This document shows, in pieces, positions 23,823-32,308 of a stretch of 64,000 nucleotides of DNA. This DNA comes from Salinarimonas rosea DSM 21201. GTDB taxonomy: Bacteria; Pseudomonadota; Alphaproteobacteria; Rhizobiales; Beijerinckiaceae. A program made the translations under genes and the position numbers. The first letter of the stretch is position 1, and each line of letters starts with the position of its first letter. The notes beneath the pieces were generated by a model, which searched no databases, had not been told where the DNA came from, and saw nothing but the letters and a program-made list of their open reading frames with translations. The stretch lies in contig NZ_AUBC01000012.1 of the NCBI RefSeq assembly GCF_000429045.1, positions 1-64,000 of the forward strand, in the 5' to 3' direction.

Positions 23823-25318
23823 GCGGCGGTCTCCCGGAATGCCATGCGCAGGATGCGCTCGCGGTCGAAATCGCGGCGCGCGAGGGCGCCCGTCGTCTCG
23901 CCGCGGCTCATCACGACGATGCGGTCGGCCATGCCCATCAGCTCCTCGATCTCCGACGAGATCAGCAGGATGCCGCTGCCGGCCGCCGCGATACGGTCGA
24001 TGAGGGCGTAGATCTCGAACTTGGCGCCGACGTCGACGCCACGGGTGGGCTCGTCGAGGATGAAGACCCGCGGCGCGCTCATCAGCCACTTGCCGATGAC
24101 GACCTTCTGCTGGTTGCCGCCCGAGAGCGCCTTGACCGGCTGGCGCCCGATGTCGCCGGCCTTGATCGAGAGGTCGCGCCGCGCCTCCTCGGCGCGCGCG
24201 GCGAGCGCGTCGCGATCGATCAGCCCCGCCGGGCCGCGGCCGAAGTCGCGGATCGAGACGAGGCCGAGATTGTCCATGATCGAGGCTTCCATCATGAGCC
24301 CCTCCTCGCGGCGATTCTCGGTGACGAAGGCGAGCCCTCGCGCGATGCGCCCCCGCGGCCCCGCCGGGAGCGGCGCGCCGTCGAGGCGGATCTCGCCGGC
24401 TTCGACCGGGTCGAGGCCGAACAGGATGCGCGCGAGCTCGGTCCGGCCCGCGCCCATCAAGCCGAACAGGCCGACCACCTCGCCCGCATGGACCGTGACC
24501 GTGACGTCCTCGAGCACGCCGGGCTGGGTCAGGCCACGCGCCTCGAGCAGCGGCGTCGGCCCGGGCGCAGCGGTGCGTGGCGGGAACAGCCCGTCGAGAT
24601 CGCGCCCGATCATCGAGCGGATCATCCGCGGCACATCGAACGCCTCCGCCGGCCCCGAATCGACCAGCAGCCCGTCGCGCAGCACCGCGATCGCGTCGCA
24701 CAGTCGCGCCACGTCGGAAAGGATGTGGGAGATGTAGATGATCGTGCGCCCCTGCGCCTTCAGGCGGCCGATGACGTCGAACAGCCGCTGGGTCTCGCGG
24801 GGCGTGAGAGAGGTCGTCGGCTCGTCGAAGATGACGAGGCGCGCCTCGTTGTGCAGCGCCTTGGCGATCTCGACGAGCTGCCGCTCGCCGGGCGACAGCT
24901 CGCCGACGATCGTGTCCGGCGAGACGGCGAGATCGAGGCGCGCCAGGATCTCCTCCGTGCGCGCGCGGATCGCGCGCCGGTCGATCATCCCCAAGCGCGT
25001 CGGGAAGCCGTCGATGTAGAGGTTCTCGGCGACCGAGAGGTTGGTGAAGAGGTTGAGCTCCTGGTGGATGAAGGCGATGCCGGCCGCCGTCGCGTCCGCC
25101 GGGCGCGCCGGGGCGTAGGGCTCGCCCCTCCAGAGCATGCGCCCGGCGGTCGGCTCGACGACGCCGCCGATCATGTTCATCAAGGTCGACTTGCCGGCGC
25201 CGTTCTGGCCGATCAGGCCGAGCGCCGCGCCCTCGGCGATCTCGAGCGTCAGGTCGCTCACGGCGGGGACGCCGAACCAGGCCTTGCTCAGGCTCTCGAA
25301 GCGCAGCAGCGCGCTCAT
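23819..25318 (-). CDS. sugar ABC transporter ATP-binding protein, RbsA type with two NBDs
   Basis: ATPase of 499 residues with two nucleotide-binding domains. The first has Walker A GQNGAGKSTL, LSPGERQLVEIAKA as signature and FDEPTTSLT as Walker B. The second has a degenerate Walker A (GLMGAGRTELARI), the signature LSGGNQQKVVIGKW and ILDEPTRGVDVG. This asymmetry is normal for RbsA/XylG/AraG proteins. ATGA overlaps on both sides tie it to two permeases. It should energise uptake of the pentose recognised by the binding protein at 26523. Confidence 0.92.
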   Translation of the reverse strand: MSALLRFESLSKAWFGVPAVSDLTLEIAEGAALGLIGQNGAGKSTLMNMIGGVVEPTAGRMLWRGEPYAPARPADATAAGIAFIHQELNLFTNLSVAENLYIDGFPTRLGMIDRRAIRARTEEILARLDLAVSPDTIVGELSPGERQLVEIAKALHNEARLVIFDEPTTSLTPRETQRLFDVIGRLKAQGRTIIYISHILSDVARLCDAIAVLRDGLLVDSGPAEAFDVPRMIRSMIGRDLDGLFPPRTAAPGPTPLLEARGLTQPGVLEDVTVTVHAGEVVGLFGLMGAGRTELARILFGLDPVEAGEIRLDGAPLPAGPRGRIARGLAFVTENRREEGLMMEASIMDNLGLVSIRDFGRGPAGLIDRDALAARAEEARRDLSIKAGDIGRQPVKALSGGNQQKVVIGKWLMSAPRVFILDEPTRGVDVGAKFEIYALIDRIAAAGSGILLISSEIEELMGMADRIVVMSRGETTGALARRDFDRERILRMAFRETAA

Positions 25319-26451
25319 CGCATGCGCTCCCGCATCAGGCGCGTACGCAGAACGTCGAGCAGCGCCGCGGCGAGGATGACGCCGCCCTTGACCATGTCGA
25401 TCTGGAAGCTCGACAGGTTCATCAGGTTGAGCGTGTTCGACAGGAGCACGAAGAACAGGACACCGAACACGGTCCAGACGATCTTCGCCTTGCCGCCGAA
25501 CAGGCTCGTGCCGCCGATCACCACGGCGCCGATCACGTCGAGCAGGAAGTTGCCTTCGCCGAGCGTCGGTCGCCCGGCCTCGAGCCGCGCCGAGTAGAGC
25601 ACCGCGGCGAGCGCGGCGCAGACCGCGGAGATCACGAAGACGAGGACGACGACGCGTCGCACCGGAACCCCGGAGAGCTCCGCCGCCTTGCGGTTGACGC
25701 CGATGGCCAGCACCCATTTGCCGAACACGGTCTTCGCCAGCAGCAGGTGGGCGAGGAGCGCCACCGCGATGGCGATCAGCATCGGGTAGGTGACGAAGGA
25801 ATGGATCTGCCGGCGCGGGATCTGCGGCGTGTCCTTGGGGCCGAGATGGACCGAGGCGATGTCTCCCTTGCCGAGCATCACGTAGGCGTCCGGCAGGTGG
25901 CGGATGTTCTCCGACTGGGTGAGGTAGATCGCCAGCGCGCCGACGGAGATCAAGCCGACGAGGGTGACCATGAAGGGCGGCATGCCGAAGACGGCGACCG
26001 AGGCGCCGTTCGCGGCGCCGATCGCGGCGGCGACCGCGACCATCACCGCGATACCCAGGAGGAAGCCCCATTCCATCTGCCCGAAGGGCCCGCCGCTCTC
26101 GGTGAGGACGAGGCCCCAGACCGGCGCGTTGGCGAGCACGACGGGGTCCGCCATCGTGGCGATCAGCATGGCGCCGACCACGCTCGTGAGGCCGACCACC
26201 GCGCCCTGGCTGAGGTCGATGCCGGCGATGGCGAGGACGAAGGTCTGGCCCACCGCCACCACGAGGAGCGGCCACATGTTGGAGAGCACGTTCGACAGGT
26301 TCGCCGGAGCGAGCAGCACCGGCAGGAACGGCGCGAGCACGGCTACATAGGCGAGCGACATGTAGAGGACGAAGTAGTCCGACAGGAAGACGTCGGCGGC
26401 GCGCGCGCCGAGGCTGCGCTTCGTCTTCGCGGCTTTGACGGTCGAGTGCAT
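25315..26451 (-). CDS. ribose-type ABC transporter permease, first of the operon
   Basis: Inner-membrane permease of 378 residues, longer than typical RbsC because of an extended N-terminus and a periplasmic insertion around residues 120-220. It shows FVLAIAGIDLSQGAVVGLTS, MPPFMVTLVGLISVGALAIY, AIGVNRKAAELSGVPV and GGTSLFGGKAK. The insertion holds YLTQSENIRHLPDAYVML and HLGPKDTPQIPRRQIHSF. The ATG lies 71 bases after the binding-protein gene, with the strong hairpin at 26481-26506 in between. It overlaps the ATPase gene by ATGA. Confidence 0.9.
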   Translation of the reverse strand: MHSTVKAAKTKRSLGARAADVFLSDYFVLYMSLAYVAVLAPFLPVLLAPANLSNVLSNMWPLLVVAVGQTFVLAIAGIDLSQGAVVGLTSVVGAMLIATMADPVVLANAPVWGLVLTESGGPFGQMEWGFLLGIAVMVAVAAAIGAANGASVAVFGMPPFMVTLVGLISVGALAIYLTQSENIRHLPDAYVMLGKGDIASVHLGPKDTPQIPRRQIHSFVTYPMLIAIAVALLAHLLLAKTVFGKWVLAIGVNRKAAELSGVPVRRVVVLVFVISAVCAALAAVLYSARLEAGRPTLGEGNFLLDVIGAVVIGGTSLFGGKAKIVWTVFGVLFFVLLSNTLNLMNLSSFQIDMVKGGVILAAALLDVLRTRLMRERMR

Positions 26452-26480
26452 CGCGGGCCTTCCCGGGCGGGCGCGGAGGG

Positions 26481-26506
26481 GCCGGCCGGGAGGTCTCCCG
26501 GCCGGC
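26481..26506 (-). promoter_or_regulatory. hairpin between binding-protein and permease genes
   Basis: Inverted repeat GCCGGCCGGGAG / CTCCCGGCCGGC centred on two bases, 17 bases after the binding-protein stop codon and 30 before the permease start. No T-run. Probable mRNA-stabilising or partial-termination element favouring the binding protein. Confidence 0.6.
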
Positions 26507-26522
26507 GGCGTCGGGCGCGGGA

Positions 26523-27530
26523 TCAGTTGCGCAGGAAGCCCTCGGACAGGAGCACGCAGCCCCACATGTCCATCTCGCGCTCGCCCAGGTTGGCGGCGGT
26601 GAGCGCGAAGCCGGGGTCCTCGATCACCTGGTTCGGCTGGGCCTCGCCCGCCTCGATCGCGGCGAGGATCGCGTCCATGGCCGATTCGGCCTCGAAGTAC
26701 AGATCCTGCACGCCGGTCGCGTCGACATAGCCCTCCTTGATCAGCTGGCAGGCGGTGGCGTCGCCGTCGAGCCCTCCCATCAGGACGTGGCCCTCCTCGC
26801 CGCGGCGCTTCCACATCCCGCGCGGCTCGAGCACCGAGCGGATGGTCGGGAACAGGAAGTCGGAGGAGGTGAACAGGAGGTCGATGTCCGGATTGGCCGT
26901 GACCGCCGCCTCGAGATTGGCGAGCGCGGTCGCCGCGTCCCATTCCGAGGCCACCTCGATGGGCGTCGCGAAACGGTCGGCGTGCTTCTCGATCGCCGCG
27001 TAGAAGCCTTCCTTGCGGCCCACCGCGTTGGGATCGCCGAGGTCGCCGACGACGATCAGCGGGGTCAGCGTCTCGCCCGCGGGCGCGGCCGCGAGGGCCT
27101 CCTCGACGAGGTAGTCGACGGCCTGCTCGGCGATCGCGGCGTTGTCGGCGACGACGACGATGCCGCGCGAGAGGTCCGACGGCGGGCGGTTGAAGACGGC
27201 GATCGGGACGTCGTTGTCCTGCGCCTCGGCCACGATCGTCACCGCGCTCTCGCCGTCCTGCGGGATCAGGATGATGCCGTCGACGCCCTGGGCGATGCAG
27301 TCGCGCACCTGCTCGAACTGGCGGTTGGCGTCCTCGTTGGCGTTGCGCTCGATGACCGTGTGACCGGCCTCCGTGAGCGTCGTCGTGATCGCCTTGTGCC
27401 CGGCGATCCAGAACTCGGTCTCGAGATCCTGGAAGGCGAAGCAGATGGTGGCGGCCTGGGCGCCGCCGGCGCTGCCGACGCCGATGAGAGCCGCGGTCGC
27501 CGCGGCGGCGAGAAGCTTGGTCCTGGTCAT
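26523..27530 (-). CDS. ribose-type sugar ABC substrate-binding protein (probable D-apiose binder)
   Basis: Periplasmic protein of 335 residues. Sec signal peptide at residues 1-26 (ending GGAQA). The mature part shows ICFAFQDLETEFWIAGHKAI, NANEDANRQFEQVRDCIAQG, DGIILIPQDGES, VADNAAIAEQAVDYLVEEAL and LMGGLDGDATAC. It belongs to Peripla_BP_4 proteins binding pentoses. Because it is co-transcribed with enzymes matching the D-apiose/apionate pathway, D-apiose or a related branched sugar is the likely ligand (inference from context). A good ribosome site (AGGGGAG) precedes the ATG. Confidence 0.87.
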   Translation of the reverse strand: MTRTKLLAAAATAALIGVGSAGGAQAATICFAFQDLETEFWIAGHKAITTTLTEAGHTVIERNANEDANRQFEQVRDCIAQGVDGIILIPQDGESAVTIVAEAQDNDVPIAVFNRPPSDLSRGIVVVADNAAIAEQAVDYLVEEALAAAPAGETLTPLIVVGDLGDPNAVGRKEGFYAAIEKHADRFATPIEVASEWDAATALANLEAAVTANPDIDLLFTSSDFLFPTIRSVLEPRGMWKRRGEEGHVLMGGLDGDATACQLIKEGYVDATGVQDLYFEAESAMDAILAAIEAGEAQPNQVIEDPGFALTAANLGEREMDMWGCVLLSEGFLRN

Positions 27531-27662
27531 GGCGTGTCTCCCCTGGTGTCTCTTTCGAAGAGATGGTTCTCGGTTGTCGCGCGCGCGGCCGTGGCGTCGG
27601 CCGCGAGGCGGGCGCGGCCCCGCACGGGACCGCTGATGCGCGCCGCGTGCGGCGGCGGGTCC

Positions 27663-28514
27663 TCAGCCGATCGGCTGCGGGTTGCAGATGTCCTTCACCG
27701 AGGCGCGCACGGCCTGCGGGTCGAAGATCCGCTCGAGCCATCCCTCCCGGAAGATCTGCGGCTTCGCCTGCGCGATGGCGTGCAGCGCGCCGTCGGAGAA
27801 GCGCCCATCGGGGAAGGCCTCGAACGCGATGGCGAGCTCGATCGTCAGGTGCCCGAGCATGAAGTCCATCGCCGCCTGTGCGGGCACGCCGCGGCGGATG
27901 GCCTCGTCGGTCGCCTCGCGGATCGCGAGCGCGAGGGTGGCGCCGACGGTCTCGGCGAGCGCCGGCTCGAGGATCGCGATCTGCTCGACCGTGCAGCGAT
28001 GGGCGCGCATGACGGGCGCGTAGATCGCGCGGGCGACGCCCTCGCAGAGCGCGTAGTGCTCCTCGGGGCCCTGCATCAGCGCGCAGACGATGTGCTGCTT
28101 GGCGTGGACGCCGCCGAAGAAGTCGTTCTTGGCCTCGGGCGTGACCTCGTCGTTGAACAGCGGCGGGTGGCAGGGATGGGTGACGAAATAGGTGACGTCG
28201 GCCCGCTCGGGCATCTCGCCGGCATAGGGGGCGGCGGCGTCGAGCACGATCACGGCCGTCCCGGGGGCGAGCTGCGGGACGATGTCCGCCGCGACGTGCC
28301 CGATCGCCCGGTCGGGCACGGCGAGGACGACGACCTCGGCGCCGTCGAGCGCGCTCTCGAGATCGACGCAGACGGCGCCGGTCGCCGCCTCGAGCCGCTC
28401 GCGGCCCTCCGGGGTGATCTCGACGGGGGCGACGGAATAGGGCGAGCGCAGGAGGTTCGTCGTCAGGCGCACCCCCATCTTCCCGCCGGCGCCCAGGAGC
28501 GCGATCTTGGTCAT
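27663..28514 (-). CDS. apnO: D-apionate oxidoisomerase-like 6-phosphogluconate-dehydrogenase-fold protein
   Basis: NAD(P)-dependent enzyme of 283 residues. The Rossmann motif is IALLGAGGKMGVRL at the N-terminus. DGAEVVVLAVPDRAIGHV and TYFVTHPCHPPLFNDE follow, and the helical C-terminal domain matches the phosphogluconate-dehydrogenase C-terminal-like family. In the D-apionate pathway ApnO oxidises and rearranges D-apionate to 3-oxo-isoapionate, the substrate of the kinase encoded directly upstream. The ATG overlaps the kinase stop (ATGA). The family match and the neighbouring pathway genes agree, but other sugar-acid dehydrogenases share the fold. Confidence 0.72.
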   Translation of the reverse strand: MTKIALLGAGGKMGVRLTTNLLRSPYSVAPVEITPEGRERLEAATGAVCVDLESALDGAEVVVLAVPDRAIGHVAADIVPQLAPGTAVIVLDAAAPYAGEMPERADVTYFVTHPCHPPLFNDEVTPEAKNDFFGGVHAKQHIVCALMQGPEEHYALCEGVARAIYAPVMRAHRCTVEQIAILEPALAETVGATLALAIREATDEAIRRGVPAQAAMDFMLGHLTIELAIAFEAFPDGRFSDGALHAIAQAKPQIFREGWLERIFDPQAVRASVKDICNPQPIG

Positions 28515-29896
28515 GTCCTGTCCTTTCCTTGCGGGAGCGGCGGAAAGCCATCCCGGATACGCACGAAGAAGTCGTCCCCGCCCATCTGCCCGCCCTTGAG
28601 CGCGAGCTCGATCGCGGGAGCGTCGGCGCGGTGGCCCCGCAGCAGCGGCGCGCCCGGCGCGAGCGCGGCCTCGGCGGTCAGCGCCAGGAGGCCGAGCGCG
28701 TGGACGCCCGCGCTCGACGTGTCGCCCCCCGCGATGGCGATCCGGCCGAGCCGCGCGGTCTCGACGACGTGCGCGAGCGTGCGCCCGAGACCGTCGGCGA
28801 GGGCGCGGTTCGCGTGCGCCTCCGACAGGCCGGCGCGGGCGCGCGCCTCCCGGGCGCGGGCGATCGCCGGATCGTCGGGGCCACGGGCGGTGTGGAGGAG
28901 GGGGCTCTTGCCCATTGCGAGAGCCGCGAGGGCGGCGGCGCCGGCGCGGTCGAGTTCCCCGGCGAAGGCTCGCTCGTCGACGGCCGCGGCGGCATCGACC
29001 GCGATAGCAGCGAAGCCCGACGTCTCGGCGGCGGCGATCTGGCGGGCGGTGTCGGGCGAGCACGAGCCCGAGGCGATGGCGACGCGGTCGACGGGTCCCG
29101 CCCGCCGCGGCGCCGGCGCTGCGTGGCCGGCGGCGCGCCAGGCGGCGACGAGCGCGTATTCGAGCCCCTGTGAGCCGATGGCGAAGATCCGGCTCTCGCG
29201 GGCGAGGCGCCAGATCGTCTCGCCCACGGCGGCGAGGGTCGCCTCGTCGACGACGTCGTAGGCCACGATCCGCGCGCCCGCCTCGGCCGCGCGGCGCGTC
29301 GCAGCGAGGCCGTCACCGGCCGCGAGCGCCGTGAGGTCGACGAGGCCGACGGGAAGCGCGGTCTGCCGCGCGAGGTGGAGGCGCACGTCCGCCTCCGTCA
29401 TCGGCGTGACCGGATGGACGCGCATGGTCGGGTGCCGGTCGAGCCGAGCGACGCCCTCGGGGCTGGCGGCGAAGAGGTTGCCGAAAGCCTGCCAGCGGCG
29501 GATGGCGGGCGCCGCGAGGACGAGCGGCGCGATGCCGCCGAGCGCCGCGAGCCCGATCTCGGCGGCGCGTCCGATCGAGCCGACATGCGGCGCGCTGTCC
29601 ATGGTCGAGCAGGCCTTGTAGTGCACGATCGGCGCGCCGATGGACCGCAGGGCCGCGAAGATCCCCGGCAGCATCGCGTCCATCCAGGCCGGATCGCGGG
29701 TGCGCGCGTCGCCCGCGACGCCGATCCCGCGCCGGCCGGGAAAGCGCGCGAGCGCATCCGCGTCCGGGGGCGCGAGGAACAGCACCGAGGGGAAGCCCGC
29801 GAAGTCCAGCACCTCCATCACCGCGGCCGAGCCGGTGAAGTCGTCGCCGTACCAGGCGACGAGCGGCCCGTCCGCCGGGGGGAGGCGCGGGCTCAT
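28511..29896 (-). CDS. oiaK: four-carbon acid-sugar kinase family (DUF1537), probable 3-oxo-isoapionate kinase
   Basis: Kinase of 461 residues. The N-terminal substrate domain shows VAWYGDDFTGSAAVMEVL with the conserved Asp pair. The C-terminal nucleotide-binding domain shows RIAIAGGDTSSAGVHAL and ALKGGQMGGDDFFVRIRDG. DUF1537 kinases phosphorylate acid sugars such as threonate, erythronate and 3-oxo-isoapionate. Its placement between the RuBisCO-like gene and the ApnO-like gene supports the last activity. Both ends overlap neighbours by ATGA. Longer upstream readings are antisense noise. Confidence 0.78.
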   Translation of the reverse strand: MSPRLPPADGPLVAWYGDDFTGSAAVMEVLDFAGFPSVLFLAPPDADALARFPGRRGIGVAGDARTRDPAWMDAMLPGIFAALRSIGAPIVHYKACSTMDSAPHVGSIGRAAEIGLAALGGIAPLVLAAPAIRRWQAFGNLFAASPEGVARLDRHPTMRVHPVTPMTEADVRLHLARQTALPVGLVDLTALAAGDGLAATRRAAEAGARIVAYDVVDEATLAAVGETIWRLARESRIFAIGSQGLEYALVAAWRAAGHAAPAPRRAGPVDRVAIASGSCSPDTARQIAAAETSGFAAIAVDAAAAVDERAFAGELDRAGAAALAALAMGKSPLLHTARGPDDPAIARAREARARAGLSEAHANRALADGLGRTLAHVVETARLGRIAIAGGDTSSAGVHALGLLALTAEAALAPGAPLLRGHRADAPAIELALKGGQMGGDDFFVRIRDGFPPLPQGKDRT

Positions 29897-31152
29897 CGGA
29901 AGTGCTCCAGCGCGGCGGCGAGCGCCGCGTCTTCGCGCGCCGCGGCCTGGAGGGAGACGCCGGCCGCGGCGGCGTCGAAGGCGGCGCGGAGCGCCGTGAC
30001 GCCGCCGGCGGGGCCCATCGGGTGGGCCATGATCCCGCCGCCCGCGGCGAAGATCAGGTCGGCAGAGCCCAGCGCGGCGAGGGTGTCGGGGGCCTGGCGC
30101 ACGGATTGCCCGGAGGAGAAGACCGGCACGACCGTGCAGGGTTTCTCGACGAACATCGGCGTGAGGCAGGAGCGCGCGGAGGCGACCACGCTCTCGTCGC
30201 TCTCGCAGAACTTGTTGCGCAGGCCGTTGACGTGCATGTGGTCGGCCCCGGCGAGCCGCCACAGCTTCGCCCAGGCGACGTAGTCGAACCCGAGCGCCGG
30301 GTGGCGCGAAAGCGCACCCCAGCCGTTGCGGTGGGCGTGGATCGGAAGCCGCGCGTGCCGGCGCAGCGCCAGCATCCCGGTGAGGCCGATCGCGTTCAGG
30401 CTCGCCATCACGCAGGTGCCGCCGAGATCGGCCACGAGATCGTGCCGCCGGCGCATCTCGTCGATCTCGCCGGTGAGATTGAAGGCGACCATCACCTTCT
30501 TGCCGGTCCGGTCCGCGTGGCGATTCACCACCGCCATGACGGCGCGGGCGCGGGCCTCGAAGGGGCAGCCGGGGCCGTCGGCTTGGAGCTCGTCGTCCTT
30601 GACGAAGTCGATCCCGGCCGCGCAGAGCTGGTCGACGAGATCGGCCGTGGCCTCGGGCGTGAGCCCGACCGAGGGCTTGACGATGGTCCCGATCAGCGGC
30701 CGGCCCTCCACCCCCGCGAGCCGGCGCGTGCCCGCGACGCCGAAGGCGGGGCCCCGATTAGCGGCGGCGAAGGCGTCGGGCAGGCGCAGGTCGAGGAGCC
30801 GCAGGCCCGAGAACTGCGCGAGCTCGAACAGGTTGCCCGCCACCGTCGCGAGCAGGTTCGGCAGCGACGGGCCGATATTGGCGAGCGGCCAGGAGAGGGT
30901 GACGTGCGCACGCCGGTGCGGGTCCCCCGCCCGGCCCGCAGCGGGGAGCGACGGGCCCTCGACGGGGCCGAGATCCTCCAGCCGCTCGACCCGCGCCGCC
31001 GCGCGCGCCTTCAGCTCCGGCGTCTCGCCGGGAACCGGCAGGAAGGTGCCGGAGGATTGCTCCCCCGCCATCGCTTCCGCCGCCTGCGCGAGCGGGTAGG
31101 CGGTCTCGATCAGGTAGTCCGCCTCGAAGCGGTCCGGCGCCGGCGCGTCCAT
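29893..31152 (-). CDS. RuBisCO-like protein (type IV), probable 3-oxo-isoapionate-4-phosphate processing enzyme
   Basis: Barrel enzyme of 419 residues of the RuBisCO large-chain superfamily. Visible landmarks are GTIVKPSVGLTPEATADLVD (loop 1 Lys), GIDFVKDDELQ (carbamylated Lys plus Asp-Asp-Glu metal ligands), PIHAHRNGWG (catalytic His), HVNGLRNKFCESDE and the phosphate-binding AGGGIMAHPMG. Metal and Lys residues are kept, so the site is active, but true RuBisCO loop 6 features are absent. In apionate catabolism two such proteins are known: OiaX (decarboxylase) and OiaT (transcarboxylase/hydrolase giving 3-phosphoglycerate and glycolate). No tetrulose-phosphate isomerase is seen nearby, which mildly favours OiaT. 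Confidence 0.82.
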   Translation of the reverse strand: MDAPAPDRFEADYLIETAYPLAQAAEAMAGEQSSGTFLPVPGETPELKARAAARVERLEDLGPVEGPSLPAAGRAGDPHRRAHVTLSWPLANIGPSLPNLLATVAGNLFELAQFSGLRLLDLRLPDAFAAANRGPAFGVAGTRRLAGVEGRPLIGTIVKPSVGLTPEATADLVDQLCAAGIDFVKDDELQADGPGCPFEARARAVMAVVNRHADRTGKKVMVAFNLTGEIDEMRRRHDLVADLGGTCVMASLNAIGLTGMLALRRHARLPIHAHRNGWGALSRHPALGFDYVAWAKLWRLAGADHMHVNGLRNKFCESDESVVASARSCLTPMFVEKPCTVVPVFSSGQSVRQAPDTLAALGSADLIFAAGGGIMAHPMGPAGGVTALRAAFDAAAAGVSLQAAAREDAALAAALEHFR

Positions 31153-31153
31153 C

Positions 31154-32182
31154 TCAGCCCTCCCGCAGCAAGTCGGCGACGTCGACCGCCTGCCCGGTGC
31201 GGGCGGAGCGGATCGCGGCGAGCGTGACGGCGAGCGTCTCGAGGTTGTGCGCGCCCGAGGGCTGCGGATCGGCCCGGCCCTCGAGGACCTCCACCGCGTG
31301 CGCCTCGAGCGCGCGCACCGAGTCCTGCACCGCGTGCCAGGGTCGCTCGCCCCAGGCGGGAAGCGGCGGCTCGGCGTCGATCGTCTCGACGCCGTCCGCC
31401 GTCTCCAGCGTGAGGCGGTAGTCCCGGCCGAGCGCGAGCGTGCCGGTCTCGCCCTCGACGACGGCGAGCGTCTCCGGGAAGGGCTCCGGATGGCGCGTCG
31501 TGTAGAAGCTGCACTCGATGCTCGTGACGGCCCCCGACACGTGGCCGCAGCTCGCGAGGAAGGCGTCCTCGCCCGTCACCCGCGGGTTGAGGCGCTGCGC
31601 GCGGCAATGCACGGAGGCGATGTCCCCCACGAGGAAGCGGGCGACGTCGAACAGGTGCAGGCCGACATCCGTCAGGGCCAGGTCGTCGACCTCGGCGAGA
31701 TAGGGCTGGTTGGCGTAGACGTCGAAGCGATGCCGGAAGGAGAGCCGCAGGAAATGCGGCGTCCCGATTCGCGGCAGGGCGGCGTGGAGCGCCCGGAACG
31801 GCCGCTGCCAGCGGAAGTTCTCGTGCACCAGCAGGAGCGCGCCGGCCTCCTCGCAGGCCGCGACCATGGCGCGCGCGTCCGCGAGCGTCTCCGCGAAGGG
31901 TTTCTGGCAGATCACGAGCCGCGCGTGCCGCGCCGCGAGCGTCACGAGCGTGCGGTGCGAGCCGACGGTGGTGGCGACGTCGACGAAGTCGGGCCGCTCG
32001 GCCGCGAGCATGGCGGCGGCGTCGGTATAGGCGCGCGCGCCGAAGGTCCCCGCGAAGTCGTCCGCCTTGGCCGGGTCGAGATCGCAGACCGCGACGATCT
32101 CGGCGCCCGCCGCATCGGCCCAGCCGTTCATGTGGTTGCGCGCGAAGAAGCCGCAGCCGACGAGGACGCCGCGCAGGCTCAT
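31154..32182 (-). CDS. apsD: Gfo/Idh/MocA-family dehydrogenase, probable D-apiose dehydrogenase
   Basis: NAD(P)-dependent oxidoreductase of 342 residues. The N-terminal Rossmann motif is VLVGCGFFARNHMNGW. The conserved Lys-Pro motif appears as ICQKPFAETLADA, and the catalytic-domain His segment is LTDVGLHLFDVARFLVG. Family members oxidise the anomeric or a ring hydroxyl of sugars. In the D-apiose pathway ApsD forms D-apionolactone, which a lactonase opens. It is the first enzyme gene of the operon, downstream of an operator-covered promoter and a 16-codon leader overlapping its start. Its own ribosome site is GGGGAGG. Confidence 0.75.
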   Translation of the reverse strand: MSLRGVLVGCGFFARNHMNGWADAAGAEIVAVCDLDPAKADDFAGTFGARAYTDAAAMLAAERPDFVDVATTVGSHRTLVTLAARHARLVICQKPFAETLADARAMVAACEEAGALLLVHENFRWQRPFRALHAALPRIGTPHFLRLSFRHRFDVYANQPYLAEVDDLALTDVGLHLFDVARFLVGDIASVHCRAQRLNPRVTGEDAFLASCGHVSGAVTSIECSFYTTRHPEPFPETLAVVEGETGTLALGRDYRLTLETADGVETIDAEPPLPAWGERPWHAVQDSVRALEAHAVEVLEGRADPQPSGAHNLETLAVTLAAIRSARTGQAVDVADLLREG

Positions 32183-32229
32183 GCGCGCCTCCCCGCGGGC
32201 GCCGGGTTTTCCGAAGCGAGATCAGCCAT
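32179..32229 (-). CDS. 16-residue leader ORF before the apsD-like gene
   Basis: MADLASENPAPAGRRA is encoded behind an excellent ribosome site (AGGAGG, 5-6 nt from ATG 32229) and ends in an ATGA overlap with the dehydrogenase start. The ribosome site abuts the regulator palindrome. It probably couples or tunes translation; it may be a real leader peptide or a fortuitous frame. Confidence 0.45.
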   Translation of the reverse strand: MADLASENPAPAGRRA

Positions 32230-32238
32230 CGCGTCCTC

Positions 32239-32259
32239 CTGGTATAGTCATCATACCAG
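32239..32259 (-). promoter_or_regulatory. operator and extended -10 promoter of the apiose-type operon
   Basis: Perfect inverted repeat CTGGTAT-N7-ATACCAG. On the minus strand its left arm contains TGGTATGAT, an extended -10 element, so a bound regulator would occlude the promoter. The sequence CTGGTATGA-y-GAC recurs in front of the second FadR-type gene (40797-40817), suggesting that the same or a sister regulator acts at both. Confidence 0.68.
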
Positions 32260-32308
32260 TGAGGGCGCGTTGCGCTAGTGCCTCGGCTCGCGTCCAGGCA
32301 GAAAATTT

